Positions 35,601 to 47,246 of a DNA stretch of 64,000 nucleotides are shown in pieces. The notes beneath the pieces are model-generated. The model searched no databases and was not told where the DNA came from. It was given only the letters and a program-made list of their open reading frames with translations. Every line of letters begins with the position of its first letter. Position 1 is the first letter of the stretch. This DNA comes from Dermanyssus gallinae (taxonomy: Eukaryota; Arthropoda; Arachnida; Mesostigmata; Dermanyssidae), in the NCBI GenBank assembly GCA_003439945.1, contig QVRM01005375.1, forward strand, positions 1,178,001-1,242,000, in the 5' to 3' direction. Position numbers and translations under genes: made by a program.

Positions 35601-38600
35601 AGGCCCGATTCAATGTAGGCCTGCGACTGGCTGACAGGCTGTGTGATTTCCTGAGCATGCAACAAACACACAAGGAGGCCAATGCAAGTACAGCACCGTC
35701 TGATCCAGAGATAGACTAATAAATTCTGAAGACAACGTAGAGCCAAGACGGAGAAAGCGTAGCGCCATCCCCCTCACTACCAACACTTTAGCTGTTTTTC
35801 CCTTAATTTGAGCTCTGACGGTATGAACCCTGAACTGCGAAGTGGTGACAGCATCATGCCATCCGCGAGCCTGGTGGGGATGAGAGTTGGGTGGTCTCTT
35901 GGCTTCTATTAAATATATATATGATACACCACCGGCAGTGACGAATGCAGCCCGACGGTACAGCGGTTTCGTTCATCATGTGGCGGCCATTGTGCACACG
36001 ACTTCACTTACGGAGGTTAAACTTGGTTGCTATGGCATACGCTGAACGAGGACATTCTAGAGTCTCTCTACCCAAACGGCCATCCATAGCCTGAGTCTGA
36101 TGACGCTGACGTACAAAAGCGACTGTAATAGGCTGGGAAAAAGGGTCCCATCAACAAAAGACGCTACGGCCTGGTACTTGGCGTATATCTCACCTTCAAC
36201 AGGGAGCGCAGCTTTCTGTCGGCCGGCGACCAGCAGTTTCGTTTTAAGGCACTGAGCCAAGACAACGAGCAAAAATCAGTTAGACGATCCATTGGTCGAA
36301 TGAAGGAATGCAATGAAATGTTAAATTCTTAGTTTTCATTCCTTATGTGCGACGCTACCGAATACTCGGTCGCTCTACTCCTGTTAACGCGCAAGCTAGT
36401 AGCTTTTAGTCGTGCTTCGACGCGGAAGTAAAGGTTGGCTGCTGTCCATTATCCTTCATCCTACTTCAATTAACTTCCCATTAAGTTTGTAATCCAACTT
36501 AGACCAGCCGCAGCATATTCCCTCTACGTACGCGCGTAACTGCACACAGAGAGGGTACGTCTAGACAGACACACACACACATACACTTCCTGTTTCCCCC
36601 CGACCTTCGCCGGCAACTTCTCTTCTGACTACTTCTCTTCGACGTCTATACAATCGTAGGCGAGGCGATTGAATCGATATCACCACGTAGAACCTCAACG
36701 CAAAGTTTCGCCTCCACTGTTCTCTTACTTACACGCGTGCTACCTTTTGCAACTAGAGAGCTGAATATTCCACGCAACCCTGAGCGGCTTTCAAGCAGCA
36801 GTTACTGACTGCATCTGCACAACAACTACACAGCTGTGTTGTATTCAACCGACGCTCGCAATAGATCCGATCGCTCTTCTATGATTACCCACAATGACTT
36901 GGTGGAAAAAAAGAAAAAAACGGCGCCAAATTAGTTCCTATGCCAATGCAGCACGGCACCGCAAGCAAACGCGTAACTCGCTAGATTTAGAGCCGAGAAC
37001 ACGGATCCAGTAAAGACTGCGAGGAGAAGCGGCACCACAGCTGCTTGCCGGTGGATGACGATGTGTATGCTCGACGGCAGATTTTTTTCTTTAGATTTCC
37101 CGTAAGGCAATTGCCCGTGTACGGATTTTTCATGTCATGGCTAAGTTTTACTCCACTCCGGCATTTACCTTGTCTAAATTGGAAACCATGCAAACCAATT
37201 TAAGAGTGGCCGGTCTGGGTCTCGAACCCGGTCCTTCCGAATGCAAGGCAAAGGCTTTGCCACTAAGCTGCCTTGCTCGGTTATTATTAGAATTAAGGAT
37301 GACCGACAAAAATGTGCACTTGAGACAGTAATCAAGCCAGCGTCCAGTAGCGGATAACATTTCCATTAGGCTACTTTTCAGTTCACGTAGCCTCCATCCT
37401 TTTGGAGCGGTCTCTTTTTACTGCATTTCATCAGCGTCGATTCACTTCGTCGCACTGCATCAATGACATCTCGCACGTAATCCCTCAGAGGAAGAGAGAG
37501 GGCGAAGCAAATTCGGAATGCAACACTGGCAATCGTGCACCAACGTCCGACCAACGACGCAACGCATGCAATGTGTCCACGCTATAGGTTTGCCAGGCCA
37601 TCCCATAAAGTACGACGGCTATTGGTGTGATAGCTGGGGTCGGGGGGAAGGGGTGCGGGGCGCACAGGAACATACAGGAAGCCATCTTAACGTCGAATGG
37701 TGTTGTGCAAATAAACCGCCCGCCCGTACTTTGTAGAACATAGGAAAGACGACCCTATATATACTCTGCTGCTGCTGCTGCCGCAAAAGTGCCTAATAGG
37801 TGTAACTGAGTGTCACAGTGAGCCGCCGGTTGGTCGCGCTCGCTTGGGCGACGGCCTGACGTGCTGCTATCTATGAAGAGCTAAATGGAAACCTGAAATG
37901 CGTCCTTGTGACAAGAACGCTGAAGACGTCCGCCGGAATAGGGGGTTTCGAGTGATAAATTGTCGCTATGATGCCCTCTTTCGTTGCTTCGTTCATTTGT
38001 TGTTCCGACGCCGTAGCTCTTCGTAAGCGGGTTGCAACGGCGAAGTAATGGCGCCCAAGAACCGCGCAGAGCTTCCGAGCTAAAGCAACCTTCTACCCAT
38101 TGTGCGCCCTCCTCTGCCTCGACTGCACACAACTTTCCGCCGCGGAACTTGCCCATGCCCATGTTCCCGATACAACACCGTTTACAATGACGCCTTCAAT
38201 ACATTTTGCCGTAGGTGATTCGGACCTCAACGGGCGAGGTGCCGCTTTGCGGCCATCACAAGCGCGTAGCAGCTTCAACAGTTTGGAGCCCGAGCTCATA
38301 CCATGCCAAGACTTGGTTGTTTTCGGTCTGCCTGCGTCCAATCATCATCGTAGCAGGGTCACTGTTGGTCTAATTCGCCACTGTTGTTGCCACTATTACT
38401 ACAATGCGAACGTATGAACTGCCGTCAGCGTCCGGTAAGCTCGCTCCATCCGCTCAACCACGAACCCCGAATGTTATTCCAGTAGTAGCAGCAGCAGCAG
38501 CAGCGGCAGCAAAATGTCAGTGTGTCTGGTGCGTTCATCACGACAACATTTCCCAATCACGCTTAAAATCGGGCATTATTTTAGCAGTATCAATGTTATT

Positions 38601-41600
38601 GTACAAGACGCAGAGTCATGCTTGTATGTATGTATGTATGTATGTATGGCAGGCATGTGGAGTGTTTTATTCTGTTCTCCGAGGCCGAACCGCTCAGCCG
38701 AACAGCAAGCGTCAAACAAGAGAGTCAACTGTGCTGGGAGCGTTCAGGCGTAGCGTTTACAGACAGCTGAGAGGGGGAAACGCATGGAAACGGAACGGCT
38801 ACAAAGAAGCGAAAAAAAATCGGAAGTAAATGAAGATAGATTCGAGGGCGAGACAAGAAGCGAAAAGGAAAATACGCAACATAACACAGAGTGTTACCAG
38901 CAGGAGCGGCGGCACTAGAACGACGGCAAAACGAACATCGAGAGATCGAAAACCGAAATCGCAACTGGTCCCATCGAGCGACGCAGCCGCGTTCCTCACC
39001 GTGCGTTGTCTGTGCATCTTATGTACCGTTGTGTGCGTGTCGCTGGCCAGCTCTATGACTACTGAGCAAGGGCCAATGGAGGCCGCGAAACAGTAGGCGA
39101 TGAATGAACACTGTTAGAGATGACGCAGCATCAGTAGAGTCCGCCAGTGACCCAGCCAGCCAGCAACAGCAGCGATTGCTCTGCGGTGCACTGAAGTGCA
39201 CGATCGAAGGTGTACCGTTGGGCCCCTTGCTTTTTGTTGGCAGTTCTTGCTCAGCGCAGCGCGATGCAATGCAGTGGCTACAAGAGCACACGATATTCAA
39301 GCGTTCGCAAAAACGCCAGAGAGAGGACCTTCGGCGAGTGTTCCTGTACAAAACAGGAACTTGCACCATGGCTACATAATCGTGTGTATTTCGCTTGGCC
39401 AGTCCAGCCGAGCGAAATAAACACGATTATGTATTTTCAACAACTAGCCTCTGTTGATGGAGAACTGCTGAATCGTTAGCGCAGCGTATTCTATAAATTA
39501 ACACATTTAAACTAGACTCTTTTACTTATTAGTCATTAAAACAGCGCTACCTGCAAGCGGTGTTCCCGCTCGCCCGACGGTGTCAATCTGAGTCCCAGCA
39601 CAGTATCCAACTATAAGCGCCTTTCCATTTTTAATGCTTGAAGCCGTTCAACTTTACTATCATGTGCCAACTTCATTGTTCGTTGATCATGCCCCACCAG
39701 AAGATAATGATATCAGTGTGGCTTAACACCAATAAAGAATACTCGTTAAAAAACAAAGCGCTTTAAAAAATCCCACCGCGCCTGAATGACGAGTAGCGTT
39801 GATTTAAGTGTCCATGATAGCAGAAACATTTAATGGGCCAGAGTCTCGTTTAGCTTCGTGCTTTGCCCACTCAAGTTTCTTTTTGCGCCCTGCTGGCAGT
39901 GCCTATCAGAGAGAACAAGGCGCTTGAGTGGCTTCACCTACACTTAACATTCGTGTCTGCTTCTGCTCGACATTTCTGTGTCATGTGTAAAGCTATTGGA
40001 GCTTAGCATGCAATCGCCGCCTATAGCATGAGAGATTCCTTGCACATTGATACGGAACTGACAATACGACTTAATATCAAATCAAGGTGTCATGACGAAA
40101 CGACCGTCAAAGGTCGTCGAGCATTGTCCAGCATGAAGTATTGCCACAAGGCCAACTTTGTTATTGTGTGCCACATCAAAGCAGCGATCCTCACTATCGA
40201 TACGACGTGGAATACCTAAACGTGATAAGGCCACAGAAACTTTCCGTCCGTATCCAGACGCCACCAATATGCGACGCGCAATTTTCGAACGCGACCACTT
40301 ATTCGATGACAGTTTTGTTTTTTGTTTTTGAATGCCGCTGAATTCCCACTGGGCCCGTCGTCGTCATTTCCTCCTTCGGTAGGTTGTTCGTAGCCACCGA
40401 CATAACAACCTGGTCGTATTAAAAAAAATGGCCACTTGGTTCACTGTGCGAAATGCACGTTATGGCGCAGAGCGCTTGACGGCAACCAAAGATGTTTTGC
40501 AAGAAGTTTTTTAAATCGTGTGTACGTGTTTGTTTGTGTGTAGCTGTGTGTGACTGCGTGTCGACGGCCGCTAGGGAACCACCTCCACTTCGGGACTAGC
40601 CGAGAACGACAGACATCCTTATTTCTCAATGCTCTCCGCTCAGCGTTCCCCGAAGCGACAGTCGTTGAATTGCGTCTGTCTACACGTTCATTAGCATCAC
40701 TGTCTTCGCTTAGGTCTCAGCCAGTGCTCCTCATTTGAATCGTTTGTCTCAAACTATAACTGTAACCCCCCCCCCCCCCCCCCGTCTTTGTTCGTCTCGT
40801 GCATTTCCTTTCGACTATCTCAAAGCAAAATATGATTGTACCGTCTAAAAGGCGTTTCGATCGTTCCCTCTCGCGCGCTCTCCCTACTCTCTCTCTCTCA
40901 CTCTTTCACATAGAGCTCGTCTTCCTTCTCGTCGTCCTGCAAGCTCCAGCAAAGCAAGCCAAAACAGGAAATAGCCAGAGTGAATCTGGCCTGCGTTGAC
41001 GAGGGTTGGCAAATTCTCATAGGTCCTCCGCCGCAATGCCTCACTCATCCAAGAAGGCTTTCTTCCGAGATGGCAGCATTGCTGCTTGCCGTCTTAGGGC
41101 CACAATGCGTGCCAACAAAGCGAGTCAGGTCTTCGTCGTGTCCCAATCCGCAGCGCATTTTGAACCTTTTAGTGAGGTCTGTCGCCGCGTAACGGCGAGC
41201 CGGTCTTGGAGGGCGGGTTAATCCCACGTTCCCCACGTATCCATCCATTCGTCTGTTCGTCCTTCGACCGAACGCCTGTCTGTCTGTCTGTCTGAATACT
41301 GCCTGTTTAGTTATCCACAAACCGTCCGACACAACCGTATATGCGACTGGTCTTTTCATGAAAAAAAACCCTTATCATTGTTAACGTCCTGCTTTGGGCT
41401 GGCAAGGCGGCCAACACTAAGGCTATTAAATCGAGACAGCCAAATGAAAGCCTTGGGGCATTGTGAATATGTGAAAAGAATTATGTCAGCCGCAAAAATG
41501 TCATGCACCCATACGGACGCTAACTCGGCATGGTTATCTATCCCCATCTAAACCAGTGCAGCTCGCCATAAAGTGCCATAACCCGTCCCCCAAGTGGCAG

Positions 41601-44600
41601 GAACTTTTCCCTGAAACATGTGTCTTGATGGCCATGTATGCGATTCATACGACTGAGTGTAACAAGAGAGAACTAGAGAAGTTGACCCCAGAAATCAGCA
41701 AAATCAGCCTTGTTCCCGTCCCTGTCCCGATACGATCCCTCTGATTTATTAATAGCTATATGAGGGCAATAGTCCTAATACGCATAGGTCCAGCAGTGCA
41801 CCGGCAACCATCAATCGAATGAAGTTTATCGTTTAATGACGGAACAGGCAATTATATATAATCTGTATTTGCTAAAGTTGTGCATTTCACCGACACACGA
41901 ACTAGCTACGTACTGGGACGGGGCGTAACGAAAAAAAAAACGATCTAAAACGACAAAAAAAAAAAGAATCCACTGATATAATAGTTTCCGCTATATATTC
42001 GCATGTATATACCTATTTTACTCTACAGGCTTAGACCATATATGTTATATATAAGATGCGAACAAATTGTGGTGATAAACAACTCAAGCGAAAGGTACAA
42101 ATGCAAAAAGACGAGAAAGAAAAACAAGACAACAACAACTTGACAATGTTGTCGTTGCGGTGCACATTATTATGATGATGATGATGATGATCGTGAAAAG
42201 ATTGTGGAAGTAAGGAGAATACAGGCGGCAAAAAGATTATCTTGACGCAAAACTTCGCACGCCTTCGCTACCTCCGACTAGAATGGGAACGTTTTCGCTC
42301 GACTATCTTTGATGCTACATGTGCATGCTATGTTGCAGACCTACACGCCATCGAGATAAGATTAGGTGAAGAACACAGAGCCTCGTTCTCGCTTGCTCGC
42401 TTGCTGTTCGTTTGTACTCTGGCTTCCGTCCAATGCGTGACGATGAAGACGACCGTCACAGTGGTGGTGGGGGTGGTGGTGGTGAAGGAAGGGGCGCCGG
42501 GTTCTCCTACCTCTGGTTTCCAGATAGCAGCACCTCGGCACCTCGGCACCGGCACCGCTGGCGTTGGCGTCCGCCAACGTTCCAATCGAGTTCTCGGCGG
42601 ACACAACGGCAAGTAGATGTCGTGTGAGGGTGGTCGTGCAGGCGAGCGAGCGAGCGGGCAGCCGGGCGGGTCTATTGCGGTTGGTATCATTTGCCGTAAG
42701 GACTGGAAGGGACGCGAGGGATATCTTACTTGTATGTTCTCAGCCACCCGCACCACAACCAACCCGCCTCAGCATCAGTGTGTGCCTCCTCAGCCATCTC
42801 TCGCGTCAGAAGAAGAAGAGCCAGACACAATCGTAGCCAGAGATAAATGTGTTGTCTGTTTGTCTGCGCCTCCTCGCGTCTGGGCTGAAGCAGTGGGGGC
42901 GGCGGTTGGGGCGGCGGGAAGGGCGACGTGTTTCCCTCCTTCCTTTCCTCCTGCCTTGGTCCGTTCGTCCGTCCGCGGCTTGCTGCAGTTGGCCCATCGG
43001 CAGCAGCAGCAGTTGGGTGGTATATCGGTCGTCGGGAACAACAACACAGCTCCACAAGAGCAGCACCCAGCAGAAACAGCGCACAACAAACTCCACTCGA
43101 GCAACACCATCACCCAGTCGGCGTGCGTCGGAGCCAAAGTAAAACGCCACAAATCTTAAGGTAAACAACTCCAACCAACAGAGTACGTTCTACCTCCCCG
43201 TTCTCTTTTGCTACCTTCTTTCACTGGCTGTCTCGGAGACTTCACGACGAGATCTCACGACGGCGACGACTGCTCTCTCACATGCAGTCGCGGCTTTTAT
43301 TCAGCTGGACAAACTGCAAGCTACGACAGCTAACCGCATGCCGTTACGCGAAACGCGACAAAATATGTTTTTTTTTCTGATTTTAAATTCCATACCATCG
43401 TCCGACCCCTACGGGCTTGGAATTCCCGTGCGGTGACATATCTTCAACACAGCAGCGAAGGCCGGCCATGTTTAGCTATCTCGGGTTTCCCCAACACAAC
43501 TTTGTGACAGCATGGCCACTGACTCTCAGCGGTATGCGGTTTATCATCTATTTTAAATGAGCATTGCTAAAAAAGAAGTCGATCAGCATCGGGGATAGTA
43601 TTGGCGACACCCCGGTAGATGACAACCATGACAACTAGCGCACTCGTCTCCTAGACCACGCCGTCACAGGACAATGGATGCTACAGTCTCGGCGCCTATA
43701 GAAGGAACAGCAACACGTTAAATGGTCGCCGTCCGCATAACACGAAGTGAGTCATGCATGAGAAACAGGGAAATGGTCAATATATACCATACTGAGCGAT
43801 CTGTTAAGAGTCTCCATATTTATAGGCAACCGTTGTTCTCGCCGGCGTGTGGTTTGATCGGGGCGAACAGGAATACAGTTGGACAAAGTAGAGACAAGCG
43901 ATTATAGGGTAAGAGCAACAAGCACAGAGGGAGCGGCAGAGAGCTCGTCTTCGTATCAGGAACAGCCACGAGTTTACGTGGAATACACCTGGAGTCTTGT
44001 TCAAGCGGTCCGCTTTAAAATATACAGCCCATATAACAGGTAGACGGACCACTTCGGCTAGAAGTAGTCTTAGCGTGAACTCGAAATAAATATCAAGTCG
44101 GTAATCACTTAACAAAAGAGCAAACTTTGTTTGAAAAAAAATAACTAAGCAAAAACATTATGAATAATTAGGAATTAAACACGTTCAATGTCGATGATAT
44201 GGAGCATGAGGTACACAAGAAAACGTAGTTTCAACGAGGACTTGCGGTCATAGTAAGTGCAGCCATTTTGAAAATAGACTGTCACAAGATTTCATAAGGA
44301 TAGAAGCTAGGAACAAGTGCAGTGATAGAGACTGCGCACCAAACAACCACATCTTTGTTTTCTAATTTCGGTTAGAAAGCTCGCCTACTGGCTTTGGGGA
44401 GTGCGCGGCGCAGGTGGTGTGGCGTGGTAGCTCGCCGATATACCTTTTGGTGACATAGCGAGCAGTCACCCACCGGAGCTCCGTCCGCCGCTCTACTCCG
44501 ATGCTCCCTAACCACGGATGCTGTAACTCTGTCTCATCAAGGCAACTACCACCACACGCCGCCAGACCCATGGGGCCCTACAAATCCAGGTACTTACTAC

Positions 44601-45599
44601 GCTCCAAACTCTAACATAGGAAGAAGACAGGCCAGATGATAGCGCTATATACATTGCTGGCTGCTTTCGGGGTGCTATCAAGAGAGCTTGCGGACGGGAG
44701 GCGGTGGACGAACCGCCTGCCAATCAGCCACCGGGGGCGCAGCAAGAAACCAACCATATACACACACACATACACTCCTGCATCGTATCATTGCCGGGGA
44801 GTTCGGTAGTAAACGCCAGTAGGCCGAAGGCACAAACATCCCGTCGATGTAGGTCTGTATACAGCCTGAATTCGTCCCCCTATCATCCCTGGTTCGCGCT
44901 AGACTCCAGCATGAGGTAGCAGCAGGTAGAACAGGCAGGGATCGTACGGAGGCACCGGTGGCATGTCGGTGTGGATGTGCAGGAGAATGCAGGACAAGCC
45001 TGGTGGGCCAGGACCACAGGGCATGACAGCCGACATTTGCCATCGCAGCAATGTCGGGGGAGGAAGAATGGGGGGGGGGGGCAAGTGAGTCAGCGATCTG
45101 AGGGGGCCGAGCGTAGGAGGTTTGTGCCACCCCACCTTAGCAGCTAGGTAGGTGTTGCGTACACATATTCTCCTCGTTCCAAACCCCTACAAACCGTTAG
45201 CTATGGTATGCTTCAAAAATAGATATTTGCTGCCGTTTCGCCTAGATGCAGCATTCACAGTCTTCCAAAAAAAAACGACATGTTCCTGAAATAAGCAAGA
45301 TAGGCTTGCTCTTGAGTAGCTCAGTACATGCATCTCCTATGCTATTATTACGACACCATGTTCTTTTAGGCAGCAATGCACCACCAAGCATGATGCTCAA
45401 AAGTTTGGGTGAGAATATAAAGTACAGCGAATATGCATTCAACAGATCGCAATATGCGAACGAAGATGCTATCGCCGATCTCTACGCAATATCTACCCCG
45501 TAATTGAGGTTCGTCTTATTTACTATACTACCACGACTCGGTTGTATTGATCTAAATAACACAGTTACCTAAAAGCAAAGCTACAATAATTATATATAC

Positions 45600-45656
<57 letters not shown>

Positions 45657-47116
45657 GGATGTTCTATTAAAGGGACGGTATTTCTGACAACAAACGCCAT
45701 TAAAGTACTTAAATACGACATGAGCAACGAAGACCGAAATGTTTCGCCATCTATTTCGATTCCCCGACGTCGTCGTCATCACACACACACACACGTACAC
45801 AGTCAAAGCAAGCCACCACACTTGTCTTGTTTCTGAGTCGCACTCTTCTCGAACCCTTGTTTCGATACCCTTGAATACAGTAAACGACTGCTTCTTACGC
45901 AAACCGGAGCGTGCTGTGTCAGTCAGGAAGATAATCGAAACGGGCTTAACGGCCAGAGCTGAATCAGCTCAGCGAACAATGAGGAATTCGGCCATAGCAA
46001 ACAACGTTGGACAAAAATTTAATGATCGCTCGTTGTCGTCGTTGTTGTTATTATTGTGACGTCCAAGCAGATTCCCTTCGGACTCGGCAGAAGAAGCGGT
46101 GGCAGTAGGATGACGTTTGGGTCGTCGACCGCCGTCGGACCGCTGTCAACCACCGGAATGGCAGACGAACTAAGTGACGAGTCGGATGAGTGAGCGAGTG
46201 GGGGGGGGGGGAATTTGTCGGGTATTCGTCGATTCTTATTCGAGAGAGCAGACTCAAGGAACCGATCCCAACGACACTTTAGACGACCAGATCCAAGGCA
46301 TAGCAAGGAATAGTGAAACGACAATTGTCGATGGATCCAATTGAAGGGAGAACGTAGAGTAAAACAGCAATCGAGCTCGGAGCGGGGCATGGCCTAATGA
46401 AATAGGCACTCCGTCGCTATAAATCGAATGAAACGGACACGTTGGTGTCGCTTGCAAACCATACAAGGTATCCGAAGAAGAGGGCAATCTGGAGACAATC
46501 TAATGTCGGATTCCGCGGCCAGATAGTGTCGTTTGAGCGGACCAGAAGGGACTTCCGACGAAACACCCTCGTCAGCCATACGAATTCGGTCTATTCACGC
46601 TGATCTTGTGTGCACTAAAAAATGCAGAAGCGATAGACGCGGAGAGAGAAAAACCACGTACGCAAGCCACGTACAGGTCGCCTAGATTAGAAAGGTAGAA
46701 TACATAACTATGAGTCAACAGGGAGTCTTGTTTTGGTCGACATACAACATGCAGTGTCGCTTCATGCGACTCAGAGGCTATATTGCTGAGCCCAAGCCGA
46801 ACGTGAATATTAGCCTGTTTGAAACGAAGTAGGCTAACAGCCGTAACTAAAGGTGTGGGTCGAGGAAGAACTGATATGAGGAATAATTGATAACGCTAAC
46901 CAGCTATGGATGAGGCATAGCCGATCACGAATGATTCGGATAGACAATAATATGAATCGGCGCTGGCTGTCCAGCAACGTAACGTACCTTCTTCTCAGTC
47001 ATCACATAGACGTATTTGTGGTCTCTGTCGAAAAGCATATCGGGCTGTACAGCTTTGGATACATCCAACGGAATGTCGGCATACTCGAACGCTGAAGTTA
47101 CCGACTCAACGACCGC
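25558..47116 (-). CDS. PlexA: Class A plexin, semaphorin receptor (seven 3' exons)
   Basis: Join on the minus strand: 47116-46988, 32044-31557, 31262-30341, 29874-28502, 28264-27778, 27465-26431, 25659-25558. The exons sum to 4,536 nt (1,511 codons and a stop), all with GT/AG borders and matching phases. Plexins are plasma-membrane receptors for semaphorins in axon guidance and cell movement; the intracellular part is a GTPase-activating domain for Ras/Rap-type GTPases, controlled by Rho-family binding. The order seen is: end of the sema propeller, PSI1 to PSI3 with intervening IPT/Ig-like folds, IPT repeats, one transmembrane helix (residues about 832-855 of the visible part), GAP part 1, Rho-binding insert, GAP part 2, C-terminal helix. 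Blocks such as [37 protein letters not shown] and [20 protein letters not shown] are diagnostic, and the wording fits class A better than class B. The first 450 or so residues (signal peptide and most of sema) are not found in the window. Confidence 0.93.
25660..26430. other. Last plexin intron
   Basis: A 771-base AT-rich intron. The donor is GTATGT (minus strand, 26430) and the acceptor is a pyrimidine tract with GCAG (25660). No exon-like insert is seen, except the read-through ORF that extends into it to 26341. Confidence 0.7.
26431..27465 (-). CDS. PlexA: Plexin exon: Rho-binding domain and GAP domain, second half
   Basis: The acceptor is TCTTCCAG before GTC. The donor is CAG followed by GTATGT at 26430-26425, phase 0 at both ends. 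The Rho-binding insert runs from [19 protein letters not shown] through [18 protein letters not shown] to ILVPKQ. GAP part 2 includes [40 protein letters not shown] and the catalytic-arginine region [19 protein letters not shown] (about 26793-26770), then [20 protein letters not shown] and a last helix ending YASKYTDQ. The frame stays open into the intron for 29 more codons, to a TGA at 26341. Confidence 0.94.
27778..28264 (-). CDS. PlexA: Plexin exon: GAP domain, first half
   Basis: The acceptor is ACATTGCAG before G and the donor is TCGCAA followed by GTAAGT, phase 0. It encodes [20 protein letters not shown], then [20 protein letters not shown], then [20 protein letters not shown], and ends in the linker [11 protein letters not shown] before the Rho-binding insert. 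The arginine-rich MRDR block belongs to the catalytic region of the plexin GAP. Confidence 0.94.
28502..29874 (-). CDS. PlexA: Plexin exon: IPT repeats, transmembrane helix, start of GAP domain
   Basis: The acceptor is CTCTTGCAG before AGT and the donor is AACCG followed by GTAAGA, phase 2. IPT2 begins [20 protein letters not shown] and IPT3 begins [11 protein letters not shown]. Another IPT-like unit is around [11 protein letters not shown]. The transmembrane helix [20 protein letters not shown] is at about 28920-28849, followed by the basic stop-transfer AYRRKS. A juxtamembrane helix and then [20 protein letters not shown] open the GAP domain, ending [13 protein letters not shown]. Confidence 0.94.
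29875..30340. other. Plexin intron with a diverged internal duplication
   Basis: A 466-base intron holding two related copies of a roughly 90-base AT-rich unit (about 30098-30188 and 30208-30294). Both include TTTTCAAGAAACA and end in a (TAC)n/ACTACTGAGCGC segment. Confidence 0.6.
30341..31262 (-). CDS. PlexA: Plexin exon: PSI2, PSI3 and first IPT repeat
   Basis: The acceptor is CAACGCAG before G; that base completes the TCG codon of the previous exon. The donor is GTG followed by GTAAGT, phase 0. It encodes [20 protein letters not shown] (PSI2), a TIG-like segment, then [20 protein letters not shown] with a following C (PSI3). The first classical IPT repeat starts [20 protein letters not shown]. 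All extracellular. Confidence 0.93.
31557..32044 (-). CDS. PlexA: Plexin exon: PSI1 and first inter-PSI fold
   Basis: The acceptor is GGTGCAG before ATC and the donor is CTCGTC followed by GTATGT, leaving phase 2. It begins [20 protein letters not shown], then [13 protein letters not shown], the cysteine-rich PSI1 with its CGWC core. An Ig/TIG-like stretch follows ([20 protein letters not shown]), ending [11 protein letters not shown]. The frame runs on into the intron as YIYIY repeat sequence, which is not coding. Confidence 0.92.
37080..37290 (-). mobile_element. tRNA-derived SINE, second type
   Basis: The minus strand starts GAGCAAGGCAGCTTAGTGG (A-box-like) and has a B box GGTTCGAGACC at the right distance. 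The tRNA-like head is followed by about 130 bases of unrelated body, and the element ends in an A-rich tract (AAAGAAAAAAAT). The clover-leaf is imperfect and runs straight into the body, so I call a SINE rather than a functional tRNA gene. No target-site duplication is evident, and no second copy exists in the window. Confidence 0.5.
39373..39433. other. Near-perfect 27-bp-arm inverted repeat (hairpin)
   Basis: The left arm 39373-39399 starts TACATAATCGTG and ends CGCTTGGC. The right arm 39407-39433 is its reverse complement except at two positions, one of which is a G-U pair in RNA. The loop is 7 bases (CAGTCCA). A second small hairpin lies just upstream (39340-39360): GTTCCTG, then TACAAAA, then CAGGAAC. 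The structure stands out from the surrounding intron. Confidence 0.8.
42240..43300. other. GC-rich low-complexity island in the plexin intron
   Basis: Rich in GGT, CAG/CTG and CGN triplets, with long ORFs in five or six frames at once, which is a compositional effect rather than coding. Possible roles are an intronic promoter or enhancer, or a 5' UTR exon. No consensus element could be pinned down. Confidence 0.4.
45606..45653. repeat. (TA)n microsatellite
   Basis: A 48-base TA run in the large plexin intron, seen directly. Confidence 0.95.
46988..47116 (-). CDS. PlexA: Plexin exon: last part of the sema domain
   Basis: 43 codons, phase 0 at both ends. The acceptor is GGTTTTCAG before GCG and the donor is AAG followed by GTACGT. 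It encodes [20 protein letters not shown], then [18 protein letters not shown], the closing strands of the sema propeller just before PSI1. It is the most 5' exon I can identify. It lies 14.9 kb from the next exon, but the phases and the protein join (MTEKK to ITKVNVQEC) match the family exactly. Confidence 0.9.
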
Positions 47117-47167
47117 CTGAAAACCAAACAATAAGTGCGTAAGCAAGGCATCGATCATTACACAAAG

Positions 47168-47246
47168 TCAGCAATGTGTGAATACCAATCAATGTGTGAT
47201 GGACATTACATCAGCAATGTGTGAATACCAATCAATGTGTGATGGA
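47168..47246. repeat. Two-copy tandem repeat, 43-bp period
   Basis: The 36-base unit beginning TCAGCAATGTGTGAATACCA occurs identically at 47168-47203 and 47211-47246, separated by 7 bases. AATGTGTGA also occurs twice within each unit. It lies just upstream of the sema exon. Confidence 0.9.

Larger units (their letters stand above)
32045..46987. other. 14.9-kb plexin intron, between the sema and PSI1 exons
   Basis: It holds (TA)n runs (32606-32645, 33373-33390, 45606-45653), homopolymers (G near 33870 and 35140, C18 at 40766-40783), GTT/GCT repeats at 34347-34410, a tRNA-like SINE at about 37080-37290, a strong hairpin at 39373-39433 and a GC-rich low-complexity island at 42.2-43.3 kb. No nested gene with recognisable protein features was found on either strand. 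Confidence 0.6.

Noticed and set aside
37208..37285. Functional tRNA gene on the minus strand
   Set aside because: It has A and B boxes, but the anticodon stem does not pair properly and the head runs into a SINE body with an A-rich tail.
42328..43174. Several overlapping ORFs of 90-180 codons on both strands
   Set aside because: Nearly all frames are open because of GC-rich triplet repeats; the proteins are low-complexity Pro, Ser, Arg and Gly with no domain.
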